A stretch of 64,000 nt of DNA. It comes from Cristatella mucedo (taxonomy: Eukaryota > Bryozoa > Phylactolaemata > Cristatellidae). A program made the position numbers and the translations under genes. This document shows positions 1-10,142 of this stretch, one piece after another. Below the pieces are notes generated by a model that saw only the letters and a list, made by a program, of their open reading frames with translations, ran no database searches and had not been told where the DNA came from. The stretch lies in NCBI GenBank assembly GCA_009760855.2, contig WPIO01000053.1:243501-307500 (forward strand), in the 5' to 3' direction. The number at the start of each line of letters is the position of its first letter. Position 1 is the first letter of the stretch.

Positions 1-1150
1 TGAAACAACTGACTTATGCCACCCTACATTCTCAGAAAGTAGGAGGTACATCTTCATCCGCATCAAGCTCCACGGTAAAGTCTGCTTACTTTCGGCTACA
101 TGGCATTGCCAAAATTGGGGCTTGCTTAGACACGGATACCATATCCAAATTGGTCTGTCCACTGTTACATTCCTTCTTGACTTCCGTAACTCACTGTTTG
201 CTAGTCTACCGGCCTGTGCAATCAGGTGCTTCCAGCTTGTGCAAAACTCTGCACCTAGGCTAGTCTGTCGTGAGCGTCACAATTGCCACATCGCGAACAA
301 TAAATTAGCTGTTCCATTCGTCCGCTTAAAGTCCGTTGGCGACGGAAGCATTAGCTGTGCAGGTCCTAGACTGTGGAACTCGCTTCCACAACTCTTACGC
401 AACGACAACTACTCTACTACTGCCGACCATGGCTCATCCTTTTCAGCGGTCCTGAGCTGCTACTTCCATGCTACTCACTACCTCAACTGCTCTCTTGACT
501 CTGCTATGCTTGCCACTTTCTCTCTGTTGCGTGATACGAAGTCTGTTGGCTACCGAATGCGTACCGAAAGCCGCCTAGGCTGTGAGTGCGCTATACAAAA
601 CTCTCCTGCCTAACACCCACATGGTCTTTATGACTTTGTGGAGTTACAGACGGAGATACATATCGCACCACTTCTCGCCGACCTGCACTGGCTGTCAATC
701 AAGCAGGGCATCGACTTCATGGTTCTGTCACTTTTAGGTCCCTACTTTCTCTGGCTACAGCCTACCTATCAGAACTACTCTCCACCAGACGAAGTACAGC
801 GTGCTGTTCAGACTCGAATCGTTCTCGCCGCACCTCGTACGAACTTCAAAACCTTTGCAGGCTGGGCCTCTCGTTCCTATGCTCCCAAAGTCTGCAGCTC
901 ACTACCGTCACACGTCACACCTTCCCTTGACATGACATTTATAAAGAAGTTTATGGCGCACCTGTTGATTACAGCATTTGGTGGGTCTTTGTAATTCGTT
1001 CTACGAACGCATGTTCGTGCTTACACTATGCCTATGCATGCGGATGTTACCAGCAATAATTTGGTAATGCTTTCTATAACCATCTGTAAAGTACCTAGAA
1101 AGAGATTCAGTTCTCCGAGGGCGCTATACAAATACATTAGTAAAACTATT
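1..1150 (+). mobile_element. LINE-A copy, CR1/L2-type retrotransposon 3' half, split by a nested LINE-B
   Basis: Positions 1-294 encode the end of the reverse transcriptase (RT) thumb region, with frameshifts ('RLVCRERHNCH' type motif). The same element resumes at 662 with '[17 protein letters not shown]' and continues through the C-terminal 'APKVCSSLP' block to a 3' UTR ending in the family stem-loop and a short A/T tail near 1085-1150. The two halves are separated by LINE-B (295-661). The ORF is broken, so this is a dead 5'-truncated copy. Family assignment rests on the C-terminal motif set typical of CR1/L2-group LINEs. Confidence 0.85.
290..666 (+). mobile_element. LINE-B 3' fragment nested in LINE-A, with target duplication
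   Basis: This is the C-terminal tail of the LINE-B ORF ('NKLAVPFVRLKSVGDGSISC' then 'SVGYRMRTESRLGCECAIQN') followed by the family 3' end 'gtggagttacagacggagat'. ATCGC at 290-294 and again at 662-666 flanks the insert, which is consistent with target-primed insertion into the older LINE-A. It shows that LINE-B was active after this LINE-A copy landed. Confidence 0.85.
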
Positions 1151-1154
1151 ATTA

Positions 1155-1623
1155 CCCCGAAAGAGCTTGGATGGCTGCCAGTTGATCAGTAGATACAGAG
1201 CGAAGTTCTTACACTGACCTATAAGGCCAAGGCCACGGCTTGGCTCCTTCACATCTAGCTGCACTGCTGCACCAGTTTCAGCCTCCTCGTGCCCTCAGGT
1301 CCTGTGTGAACAATAAACTAGCTGTTCCATTCCTCTGCCTAAAGACAGTTGGCGACAAGAACTTTTGCTCTGCAGGTCCTAGAATGTGGAACTCACTTCC
1401 ACGATATGCTTCTTCCATGCTACTCACAACCTCAACTGCTCTTCTGACTCAGCTATATTTCTCACTTTCTCTGTGTTGTTGCTTGAGATAAAGGTGGTCG
1501 GCTACCAAATGCATACCAAAAGTGGCTTAGGCAGTGAGTGTCATGATGTGATACAAAACTCTCCTGGGTCGTACACCGCACATAGTCTTTGTGGTTTTGT
1601 GGAGTTACAGACGGAGATGCATT
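1155..1623 (+). mobile_element. LINE-B 3' fragment
   Basis: Starts in the RT C-terminal region ('APSHLAALLHQFQPPRALRS') and runs through 'VPFLCLKTVGDKNF' to the family terminus 'gagttacagacggagatgca'. Frameshifts break the ORF near 1410. It is a 5'-truncated dead copy. Confidence 0.8.
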
Positions 1624-2703
1624 CTTATTCTCAAAAGCACGAGCGTTTAGCAAGTTGTGCAACGAAAGAGCAACGCCGACTTTGAACTGGCAAATAATGC
1701 CATTTATGAGGTACCGAGTGATAAAAAGTACAGAAAAGCATATACACACCCGATAAATATTTGCTCAGCCTAACCTCAACGACAGGAAAATGGCGACTCG
1801 ATTCTATACCCAGTCAGGCACATCGAAGCGGTATGAATTCGTAAGCAAAAATAACAATTGTAAAAACTGTTGCAGCCCTCTAGAATGAAAAGCTGGGATT
1901 ACACCGGCACGGCAGAGTATGCGGAGCACCATTAAGAGTACACAGCTGTGATCAGTCGGCAGATGGCCGAGGCCGCGGCGCCCTTAATTTGCCGGTGGCA
2001 AGACAACTGCACCCGCGAGTCGCTGGCATATGCTTTTCGGTCATGGCTGGGCTAAGTGAGATGCAATAAAAACCTCTCAATCACGTCGGCTGTGCAGTCG
2101 CTCCGTGTACAAAGGGCGCGGGACAGTCGACTTGATCAGCAGCATGCAGCATGCGTGTTTGTGGAGGATGCGTTGGCCAGTGGTCGTGTAACCTAGCAAC
2201 TCAACCACTAGCTAGATGAGCCGCAGCAACGATGCAAGCCCAGCAGCAATCCAGCAGCCTGACCAGACCGGTCACGTGGCTGACGGGGGCCGCTGCAAAA
2301 CCCAGGTCAAAGGTCACACAGTACAGTTCAGCCGGCCCAAAGTCCGGACGACTAGTGACCGCCTGTTGCCTCAAGGTGAGACCAGCACGAAATGCTTGCA
2401 GCAAAGTCTCTACGAAATTCTTTTATGCGGCTGAGTAGGATGGATGGCTGAAGCGCCTGATCAAGGCGACTTACGGAAAAGTCGATCAAACGGCTAGACG
2501 GCATTCAGGAAAGACCCGACGACTAGTCGGATGCTCCTAAGGGAGGGGTGGGAGGGGGGTCCTGCAGCATATACGACTGAGCCTGCAGGCAGCCAGACAG
2601 GCAGGTCTCATTGAGTGACGACACGCTGCTGCCTCTCTGCTGCAGCTGCTGAAGATCTTCACGATCCTAATTTTCCAGAGGTCTGCGCCGCCACCTCCGC
2701 CAC
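1624..2703. other. Unassigned non-coding stretch
   Basis: No gene or repeat family seen elsewhere in the window is recognised here. Short ORFs around 2200-2440 overlap on both strands and show no family motif. On the minus strand this would be the 3' flank of the long disordered ORF. Confidence 0.4.
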
Positions 2704-4275
2704 TCATATGAGCAGCGCCGAGCGACTCATGTAGATGGCACCCTCTGACGCAGTCGGCTGCTGCTGCTGCTGACCGCTGCCTGGTGACTGGACCTGCGGG
2801 CCGCTGGCACCGCGGACCGTCTGCTGCGCCTGCGGCAGCTTGGATCGCTGCTGCGCCTGCGGCGGTCCCGCACGGCCCGGCGAAGCCTCGGCTGTCGCCG
2901 CCGCCACATCGACGGACTGCTGAGAAGCGGCTGCGGCGGGCAGCGGCCTCTGATGGGCATACGATAATGGCGGCTGTGGCAGGTTCGACGGCGGCTCGTC
3001 ACGCCACGGAGCACGAGGCACCGGCAGCAGTTGCTGCGTCGTCTGCTGCTGAGTAACGCCGATGTCGGTTTGCGGCCGTCCGGGCTGGACGCGCCTCTGC
3101 TCCTGACGATGAGCCGGACCCGGAGGAGAGTTTGCTGACAAGTGAGAGGCTGCCGCCGGCGGCGGCCTACCTCCCACGTGGTGCTTCGGCAGCTGCTGCT
3201 CGTGCTGACCGGCTCTATCGTCAGAGGCAGCAGCTTGCAACATCGGTGACCGAACGCCTCCACCATCATTGCTGCTTTTCGGACTTGGCGATCCTTGACC
3301 TTCGAAGGCGTGCGACAGGCTCCTATTGGCCGCCGGAATGGCATAGACAGCATTGTTGCTACCCGTCTCGAAGGCGTCTGCTGGATCGGCGGCTCCGTAG
3401 CGAGCATTTCTGCTCGTGACCTCGACAGCCGAACCTCGAGCGCCACTGCTGCCGCCGCCACCACCACCACCGCCACCACCACGGGTGGCAGCAGCAGCAG
3501 CACGGCCGCCGCCGCCGCTGCTGCTGCTGCTGCTCCTCCGAAGCATCGCGTGCTCCTGCATGGCAGGCCGGCCGCGAGGCACCGGTCGTCCGCCAGCCAC
3601 TGCCGCCGCCGCCAGCGACCGCCCGAGGACACCTGCCGGCGCCCCGTCGCGAGAGTCCGTGCCGTCGGTGGCCGTGCTGCTCCTGGGCGACGAGGTCAGG
3701 CTACTCGGAGCGCGAAGCGGAGGCGGCTGCTGCAGCAGCCCAGAGCCGGCAGCGGCCGGCGGAAGGCGCGCCGGCGACTGGTACGCGGACGGCGAGGCGT
3801 TCTCGTGGAGATCGCCGCCGCGCGTCGTCCGAGCAGAGCGCCGCTCCGCCGACCGGCGCGACCGAGCTGCAGGCGAGGCTGCGGCGGCCGCTGCCTCGGA
3901 GCGGCGGCTCCAGCGCTCCTCGGCGGCTGCCGCCTCCGCCACATCAGCGGCTGCAGATGCGGTCGCACGGCCTTCACCTCGACTCGTGCCCACCGAACGA
4001 GGCGACGCTAGCGCCCTCTGGCTGCTTCTGGCGCCGCCGGCTCGCGGCCCGTCTCGCGACGGAGACGTACCATCCACGGCGGCGGTGGCATTCGGGCCGT
4101 CGCCGTCCGGCTGGTCGCGGCCGGCGGCTGCGCGGCGGCCTCCTCTGCCGCCACTGCCGCCGCGGCCGGCAGATCTCTCGCTGCTGCCGCTGCCAACGCT
4201 GACCATGTCGATGGTGCCAACGCTGCGCCGCCGCGCCGCTGAGCTCACACTCTTGCCGTCACCTTCGACGCTCAT
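2704..4275 (-). CDS. Long disordered Ser/Gly/Ala/Gln-rich ORF, possibly a terminal exon
   Basis: The frame is open for 537 codons (from 4317), with ATG choices at 4317 and 4275. I prefer 4275 because a pyrimidine-rich tract and CAG (acceptor-like, 4287-4290) lie just upstream, so this may be an internal or terminal exon. The protein is low complexity: Gly runs, Ser runs, Ala runs, Gln runs and RS/RG stretches, with no membrane segment. The only less biased part is a central block containing 'YGAADPADAFETGSNNAVYA'. Plus-strand frames are also open because of GC-rich triplet repeats, but the minus frame is the longest. It lies downstream of NKAIN on the same strand and could encode a long cytoplasmic tail, but the splice phase (one base needed from the previous exon) does not match the phase-0 NKAIN exons found. 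The function is not recognised. Confidence 0.5.
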   Translation of the reverse strand: MSVEGDGKSVSSAARRRSVGTIDMVSVGSGSSERSAGRGGSGGRGGRRAAAGRDQPDGDGPNATAAVDGTSPSRDGPRAGGARSSQRALASPRSVGTSRGEGRATASAAADVAEAAAAEERWSRRSEAAAAAASPAARSRRSAERRSARTTRGGDLHENASPSAYQSPARLPPAAAGSGLLQQPPPLRAPSSLTSSPRSSTATDGTDSRDGAPAGVLGRSLAAAAVAGGRPVPRGRPAMQEHAMLRRSSSSSSGGGGRAAAAATRGGGGGGGGGGSSGARGSAVEVTSRNARYGAADPADAFETGSNNAVYAIPAANRSLSHAFEGQGSPSPKSSNDGGGVRSPMLQAAASDDRAGQHEQQLPKHHVGGRPPPAAASHLSANSPPGPAHRQEQRRVQPGRPQTDIGVTQQQTTQQLLPVPRAPWRDEPPSNLPQPPLSYAHQRPLPAAAASQQSVDVAAATAEASPGRAGPPQAQQRSKLPQAQQTVRGASGPQVQSPGSGQQQQQPTASEGAIYMSRSALLI

Positions 4276-4687
4276 GTTGCCTAGCACTGAAACAACGCGC
4301 GAAAGAGCAAAGGGCAAGATATGAGGCGCGATTTACAGAGGCAGCAGCGCGAACTGCAAGCAGACGGCAATCTCGGGCCGGCACTTTTCTTTCATCCACC
4401 ATTTGCGACGACTGAACAATTTAAAGATTGCATTTGCGACGACTGAAAACTCGTCCTCGCGTCCACGGCTCCAGGCAAGGTTCGTGAGCTAGGTCGGCCC
4501 AGCATGAAATGCAGGATCCCGACTGCAGACTGCGCGCATGCGCTGCCCCTGCTGCAGATGACAACAGCCTCGCTAAGCGGTCGCCGCAGCCTCCCACAGC
4601 ATGAAACGACCTTGACATTTACAGCTGCTGCAAAAGACTCAGCACTGCCACCAAGTAAATGCTAAATAAATCAACCATAACAAGCTT
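4276..4687. other. Flank of the disordered ORF
   Basis: Contains the acceptor-like pyrimidine tract at 4287-4310 (minus strand). Nothing else is recognised. Confidence 0.3.
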
Positions 4688-4872
4688 TGCGATGGCTGAG
4701 AACGAGTGAGTAGGTAAGACGGTTGCTTTCACGACCTCGGTCCCGAGGTCGTGGGTTCGATTCCTGCGGTGGGCGATTCTTTATCGCCACTGCAAGCGGT
4801 AGTGATAGCCGTAAAGGCTCTTCTGTCTCTATACAAAAAGAGGCTGTTTAATCAGCTAGGATTTTTTTTACG
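4688..4872 (+). mobile_element. SINE-1 (tRNA-derived)
   Basis: Has a tRNA-like head with an A-box-like 'gagtaggtaagacgg', the GC hairpin 'cacgacctcgg/ccgaggtcgtg', B box 'gggttcgattcc', then the body 'tgatagccgtaaaggctctt' and a T-rich end. It is a Pol III-type retroposon in a likely NKAIN intron or flank. Confidence 0.85.
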
Positions 4873-4951
4873 AAGTATTTCGCATTTCACCACACTAGTT
4901 GAGTACAGTTGTGCTGGACGCTAAAGACCGGGTAAATTATGTATGTAATTC

Positions 4952-5098
4952 TTTTTATTTGCATAGCGCCCAAAGAGAACTTTATCTCTATTCAGGCGCT
5001 TGTGTCACATGTGCCATGCGGGGCTCGAGCCCACGACCTCGGCCAGACCTTTGTCGGGACGAGCTTCTTAACCGCTGGGTCAAACCAGTGCAGCATTA
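4952..5098 (-). mobile_element. SINE-2 (tRNA-derived)
   Basis: Read on the minus strand: a degenerate tRNA head (A box 'tggtttgacccagcggttaag' type), B box 'gggctcgagcccc', then the stem-loop tail 'cctgaatagagat...ggcgctatgc' shared with LINE-A. Confidence 0.8.
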
Positions 5099-5604
5099 CA
5101 CAAGAACTAACAGCAGGGACTCGTGCTTCGCCAGCCAAAATGTAGCTCCACAGCATCCCTAGGCCAGGGTGAGTTCGCCAAAAGCCAAGAGAATACATAT
5201 GTGCCATGCCCGCTATCGAAATTAACCGCTGAGTCACCCACTACAATGCCTGGCAGCTACAAAGCACATTCTGCGCCTGTCTCAGGCCCAAATTCATATC
5301 GACATGGCCAGTCAGCTGCAAATTTCCTCCGCTCATCTATAGTGCACGGCGATTACTTCTATTCAACTATTATCACTTTCAGCATGAAATATTTCTAGCA
5401 CTGCCACAGCACTATTCTGTAGCAGCGTTCCGAACGACGTGGATAGTGATATAGTCAGTTCAATTTCGAGACAAGTTTCCAGCCCTGTCTCAGGCGACCC
5501 CGTGAAGCCATGAAGTTAGGTACGTGAGACTTGGCAAGCACTTTCCATCACGTGCCACATGCACCAAGTAGAGCACCGCCAGCCAATTGGTCACATCTCA
5601 TGGC
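5099..5604. other. Unassigned non-coding stretch
   Basis: No gene or known repeat seen. Confidence 0.3.
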
Positions 5605-5782
5605 CGATATAATAGCTGATTTGACGGCCTCTTTTTGCATAGCGACAAAAGAGCTTCGTAAAGGCTATCACAACTGCTTTCAGCGGCAATAAAGGATCGC
5701 CTGCCACACGATTCGAACCCACGATCTCGGGACCTTGGTCGTGAGCAACCGTCCTACCTAGTGAGCCATCACGGCTCACCAT
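5605..5782 (-). mobile_element. SINE-1
   Basis: On the minus strand: 'gtgagccgtgatggctcact' head, B box 'gggttcgaatcg', body 'ctttacgaagctcttttgtc' and terminus 'cagctattat'. The GC hairpin before the B box has decayed. Confidence 0.8.
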
Positions 5783-6517
5783 AGCTAGCCTAATCAAAGC
5801 AGGTCGAACAATAGATGTCAATTCGAAAGGCCAGTGTGAGCGCAGGGCACAGCAAGCTGCAGCTGACAATTCTGATTGGATACCGAGAACGAGGCCGATA
5901 TAGCAAGCAATCCTAGTGCAACGAAAAGCAGCCAGCCTAGGAGCAGCACAGAGAGGCACGAGCACGCCCAATCATTAATTAAAGAAGCCCTAAACCTTGA
6001 CCTTGCCAAAAACAGACCCGATACGGCAAGAACCTGCTCGAGTTCAAGTCGCAGCGTGACCCAAAGAGCAGCCGACGCGAAGCTCCATGGCCGCTCTCAG
6101 CTGCCGAGCCACCTGCTGACTGCAGCTTTACGCTGTAGCTCGCTCGTACAAGGCCGCCGCGGAGCCAGCAGCATTTCATCGGGAAAAGACGGCGTGCTCC
6201 ATCCACATCCTATCCTAGCAAGTTTCTGCGCTCGAAGGGCCGGGCGGTTCGCAATAGACAGTGAGCCACAGCTGGCTACTGTGCGGCCAGAAGCCGATAC
6301 CAGGCGTGCTCGCAGTCGCTGGCAATTGTTGAACGAGAGCTGTGGGTGTGCACAGGGCACGGTTCGTGGGGTCGGTGGCCTCGACCTCGTCTGCTTTGAC
6401 TGGCTTGCCGGTAGATTTGTGGACCAATGATCGGAGGTTCTCGAACATGCTGGCACCAAACGGTGCAAGCGGTTGGGGTGGAAATAAGGGAGATGATGAT
6501 GTGACGACGACTCCAAC
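5783..6517. other. Unassigned non-coding stretch
   Basis: A good minus-strand acceptor-like sequence ('ctctgtgctgctcctag') lies at about 5937-5955 and is followed by hydrophobic-coding frames. No frame fits the NKAIN splice phases, so I do not call an exon. Nothing else is recognised. Confidence 0.3.
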
Positions 6518-7010
6518 TGCTTATAATAATAATACATATGATAAAGCACCCTCAGACTACTCAATCTCTTTCTAGGCGCTTTACAATTATTGCAAAAGCA
6601 CGATCGAATGGTCATGGTAGCATGCTCGATAAACATGAATAACATGGTTAGGTGTGACATGCACAGGATCAGCATGCAAGTGTGGTTAGTGGCAACATGC
6701 ACGGTGTCAGCACGCATAAGCACGTAAAGGAACATCATCACAGGGACCCACTAAATACTAAATAAATAGATGCGTTTTTAGTCTCTTTTTAAATGTGGAC
6801 ATGTCGGAAGATGTCGTGACACAAGTCGGGAGTGAGTTCCAGGCTTTGGGAGCATACGAACTAAAGGCACGGTCTCCAAAGGACTTGAGGTGTGTACGAG
6901 GTATAGCTAAATACTTGATTTCCGAAAAGCGGGTGGAACGATGCTCAGCCTGGTGGATGAGAAGATCTGGTTGCTGCACGACAGATCTTAAAGCAGAGAA
7001 GATAGGCACA
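6518..7010 (-). mobile_element. LINE-A 3' fragment
   Basis: The C-terminal ORF block on the minus strand ('[20 protein letters not shown]') is followed by the family 3' UTR, the stem-loop and a (TTA/ATT) tail at the low-coordinate end. The last 83 codons are open; the copy is 5' truncated. Confidence 0.85.
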
Positions 7011-7248
7011 CAGAGCCAAGTTCAGCAGCCCGACAGCCCAAATTCGTACGACAAGTACAATCAAACGGTATCACAAAGCAAGCCCAATCGAAGCAGCTCT
7101 CGAAATGAGCTGATTCAACAATGCCACCAATGCTGTGAAGAAAAGAGGATTGGCAAACCATTAAGGCGATCGTGGACCAACCAGAAACGAGGGCGGCATG
7201 AAATTAAAGTGATGGTGAAGTAAAAGACGGTACCATCCAGAGAAGAAG
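7011..7248. other. Unassigned stretch
   Basis: No recognised gene. It ends in a (TAATG)n run at about 7248-7270 that belongs to the tail of the adjacent LINE-B. Confidence 0.3.
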
Positions 7249-7540
7249 GTAATGTAATGTAATGTAATGTATCTCCGTCAGTAACTCCACAAAGTCAAAA
7301 AGACCATGTGGGTGTTACGCAGGAGAGTTTTGTATAGCGCACTCACAGCCTAAGCGGCTTTCGGTACGCATTCGGTACCCAACAGACTTCGTCTCACGCA
7401 ACAAAGAGAAAGTGGGAAGCATAGCAGAGTTAGGAGAGCAGTTGAGGTAGTGAGTGGCATAGAAGTAGCAGTTCAGGACCGCTGAAAAAGATGTGCCATA
7501 GTCGGCAGTTGGAGAGTAGATATCGTTGCGTAAGAAAAGG
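7249..7540 (-). mobile_element. LINE-B 3' tail
   Basis: Minus-strand tail coding 'KSVGYRMRTESRLGCECAIQ', then 'agttactgacggagataca' and a TTACAT microsatellite terminus (TAATG on the plus strand). 5' truncated. Confidence 0.85.
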
Positions 7541-7678
7541 TACAAACAGCAGTGCAGATATTTCATGTTCTTCGATATCGTTTGTATCGCCCTGCTGCCT
7601 CATCATTGGCTAGCTGGGGGGGGGAGGGGCCACCGACAGACACCAATGCTTGGCCGAGGCACAGCAGCCAGGAATTGC

Positions 7679-7858
7679 ATGCTGACCCAGTGCATGTAAC
7701 CCCTAACCATGTTATTCATTTTGTTTGTTTTTCAAGCATGATTTTACTTACTATTCTATTGCGTATCACTTTGCAGCAAATGTAAAGCGCCTAGAAAGAG
7801 ATTAAGTTCTCTGAGGGCGCTTTATCAAGTGCAATATTATTATTATTATTATTATTAG
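7679..7858 (+). mobile_element. LINE-A 3' UTR tail
   Basis: Begins at 'atgctgacccagtgcatgta', includes the stem-loop 'aaagcgcctagaaagagatt/ctctgagggcgctt' and ends in (ATT)n. Confidence 0.85.
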
Positions 7859-8295
7859 GAATATGGTGGGGATGACACGCAGGATGATGGCGGATGATGC
7901 ATCCAATCCCTGAGACGAGCAGTCAGCAGGAGGGACCGAGTCCTACACCCATCTCTCTCAGCCTTTAGGGACGACTTAACGATTATGAGTGCCACGCCCA
8001 TGCCGATCGCAGATCGACTGCTCGAGCAGACGAGAGCCGGAGCGCAGATGCACTCAGCGTGCTTCTGCAACGTCTAGTCTTGGCGTAGCACGACAGACTG
8101 GGGCGTCTGCAGTATCCAAGCAATCCGAGCACCAACTACCTGAGCAGCCTGACAGCAGCAGCAGTGGCGGCACGACCACCATCTGAACCACGTGGTCCGT
8201 GGCAAATTATGTCGCCGAGGCAGCGGAAGCACGTGAAAGAAAAAAGAGCACACGTCGACGCCACCTGAATTCCGAGCATCGTCGACATATGAGCA
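7859..8295. other. Unassigned stretch
   Basis: No gene or repeat recognised. Small overlapping ORFs on both strands lack family motifs. Confidence 0.3.
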
Positions 8296-8372
8296 TCTGC
8301 AGCAAATGCAAAGCACCTACGGCGAGATTTAGTTCTCTGAGGGCGCCTTATCAAGTGTATTATTATTATTAC
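8296..8372 (+). mobile_element. LINE-A terminal stem-loop fragment
   Basis: Only the last 75 bp of LINE-A: 'cagcaaatgcaaagcaccta', stem-loop, (ATT)n. Confidence 0.75.
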
Positions 8373-8394
8373 CGGTGACCTCGGCGGCACCTAC

Positions 8395-8526
8395 TAGCAC
8401 TAGCTCGGCTGCCTCGCGGCTGGATATGGCAGGGCGCAACGGCTCTGGGTCCGAGGGCAGTAGAGCTTGTTCGCACAAGCTGTCACGGAGTCTGAGTTCG
8501 TCGCTGACTGACCCTGACTGGGATTG
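8395..8526 (-). CDS. NKAIN: Probable NKAIN cytoplasmic-tail exon
   Basis: On the minus strand a pyrimidine-rich acceptor ('actttcccatctctcaag') precedes an open 132-nt exon ending at a GTAGGT donor. Its 44 codons begin 'QSQSGSVSDELRLRDSLCEQ' and end 'SSREAAELVL', a charged soluble sequence. The exon is exactly phase 0-0, like the three sure NKAIN exons upstream, and lies downstream of them, which fits a cytoplasmic tail. No direct homology to vertebrate NKAIN tails is evident. The exon that should complete the fourth membrane segment (between this one and 9327) was not found. Confidence 0.45.
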
Positions 8527-9326
8527 CTTGAGAGATGGGAAAGTGCAAGCGGTGCCTCGGAGCAGACGCAACAGCGGGAGCGAGGCGCCGCACAAGGCAT
8601 CGACCTTTGCCTGGCCTAGCTGTGCCGGTATATCGGCCAACAAGTGCAGACTCTAAAAAGAGACACGAGAGCAAGCAGGCCACTGCCCCACCCCGCCCGG
8701 AAGTGAGGGCGCGAGCTCCTCGGATCGCCAGCAGCGCGCACGCGCACGCGAGTGACACGGCGAGACGCTGGGAGCGTGCAGCGCTATACGGCGACACGAC
8801 GACGAGCTCACCACTGCGGCTAGCAAACACTAACACCCCTGCACTACCACTACTCACGGCTGTCCTTCTTTCGACTCCAGTGAACCAGAAACACGGCGAC
8901 CGCAGCTTGACTGGACACCTTTAACGAACAGCCAATGGCCGCACGTAAGTCGTGGGGCGGGGCAGCCTGCCGCAAACCGGCTCAGGGCGTCAGCAGCGGA
9001 ATGAGTGCTGACTCGTGCGAGTCGGCTTCGCCGCCGCATCAGCCGACGAAAGAGCTCTTTGAGCCACAGAGGAAAATGAAAATAGCTATTATACAAATTA
9101 CAGCTTCCTACAGCACCCTAAAAGAGCCAAGTCTTTATCGGGCTCGTCGAATCGGCCGAATCAAAGCGCAGTGACTGGTTTGCGATAACAGCGAGCGGAT
9201 TTGCGACACGCACTAGCAATCGAAGAAGAACGATTGGCGTGGACAAGGCACACGTTGCAAAGAACGGGCAGATTTTTTGTTTTCGCTTCATCGTGCGCAC
9301 GCTGATGCTGAGCACTCAATCGTTAC
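8527..9326. other. NKAIN intron, GC-rich
   Basis: Overlapping ORFs on both strands here carry no family motif. The missing exon for the end of the fourth NKAIN membrane segment should lie between 9326 and the tail exon, but no convincing phase-0 candidate was seen. Confidence 0.35.
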
Positions 9327-9587
9327 CACAAGAGCCATGTGAATGGTAGCAAAGATGATGTGGACGTAGCCGTGAGCTAGCTGGCAGCCGTCGGACAGCG
9401 TCGCCATCGTCGTCGTCGTCGCCGCCGCAGCCGTGCTCAAGCCTGGAGTAGCAGCTCCTGTGCCGGTGGCTGCTGCAGCAGTAGACCTGCTGGCCGCCGC
9501 AGCTGCAGCGGCTGAGCAGCCCATGCCATTCGACAGCCACCAGCTGTGACCGTCCGTGTTCAAGCTCAAGATGCTACTTTCATCCGA
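9327..9587 (-). CDS. NKAIN: NKAIN exon (extracellular loop and start of last membrane segment)
   Basis: NKAINs are small four-pass plasma-membrane proteins that bind the beta subunit of Na+/K+-ATPase. This 87-codon exon (phase 0-0) lies between acceptor 'tttttatcgtgcacag' and donor GTAACG. It starts 'SDESSILSLNTDGHSWWLSN', matching the family loop with its paired tryptophans and following Gly-x-Gly-Cys, and ends in the hydrophobic 'GYVHIIFATIHMALV', where the final membrane helix begins. Between these, an Ala/Thr-rich insert of about 45 residues (AAAAAAASRSTAAAATGT...) is absent from vertebrate members. The loop is thus longer than usual, with codon runs that look like expanded GCN repeats. 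Confidence 0.85.
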
Positions 9588-9742
9588 CTGTGCACGATAA
9601 AAAGAAGGAGGAAAGAATCGCAAATTACAAGCAGCCGTAGCTACACGACTCAGTGGGGCGGGCATGACCAGTTAGTCACCCAGCAGCAAAAGGGCTCACT
9701 CACACCAGTGACAAATATTCAAGAAAAAAAGAGTAAAGGTTA

Positions 9743-9908
9743 GCTGATTGAACAGTCTCGTTTACATGCACGCAGAGGACGAGTCCTAGGGACTATTGCT
9801 ACCGCTTGCAGCAAGCAATACGGAGACTTGCCTGCTGCAGGACTCGAACTCGCGACCTGGGTCGCGAGTTCGGGAGCACCTGCCGCCCCTGGGCTCAGAC
9901 TCAAGGGC
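9743..9908 (-). mobile_element. SINE-3 (tRNA-derived)
   Basis: Minus strand: 'gagcccaggggcggcaggtg' head, hairpin 'ctcgcgacc/ggtcgcgag', B box 'gagttcgagtcctgcag', and terminus 'tcaatcagctaacc', like the SINE-1 end. Lies in an NKAIN intron. Confidence 0.75.
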
Positions 9909-10061
9909 GGCAGCCAAGCACGGCTAGGCGGTGCTCTAGGAGAGGCGCCCGCCAGCCCGCAGCAAAGAGCTGCCTAGCAGCAGCAGCAGCGCATGCAGTG
10001 GTAAGGGAGGGGGTGGGAGTGCACCGGACTGCACGGCAGCTGGGCGGCAGGAGAAGCTCAC

Positions 10062-10142
10062 CTCCACCAGACTTCCGGTGTGCAGAAACAGGCATATCAC
10101 AAAGATGCACCAGCCAAGCCACAGCACCGACCAGCCAAGATA
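10062..10142 (-). CDS. NKAIN: NKAIN exon (second membrane segment)
   Basis: An 81-nt exon, phase 0-0, between acceptor 'ctccacttgttgcag' and donor GTGAGC. It encodes 'YLGWSVLWLGWCIFVICLFL' followed by 'HTGSLVE'. The pattern of alternating Trp and a long hydrophobic run ending in a short polar Gly/Leu/Glu stretch is that of the second NKAIN helix. It joins in frame to the exon at 13252-13389 upstream and 9327-9587 downstream without changing phase. Confidence 0.88.

Noticed and set aside
3295-4324. Long plus-strand ORFs opposite the disordered ORF
   Set aside because: Arg/Pro/Ala-rich readings of GC-triplet repeats, each shorter than the minus-strand frame. Kept only as a caution about coding status.
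5838-5955. Hydrophobic minus-strand reading after a strong acceptor, considered as the missing NKAIN fourth-helix exon
   Set aside because: The only hydrophobic frame requires a splice phase that does not match the phase-0 donor at 9327; the phase-0 frame stops after seven codons.
8483-8924. Overlapping ORFs on both strands at 8.5-8.9 kb
   Set aside because: No motif, compositionally GC-driven, mutually overlapping.
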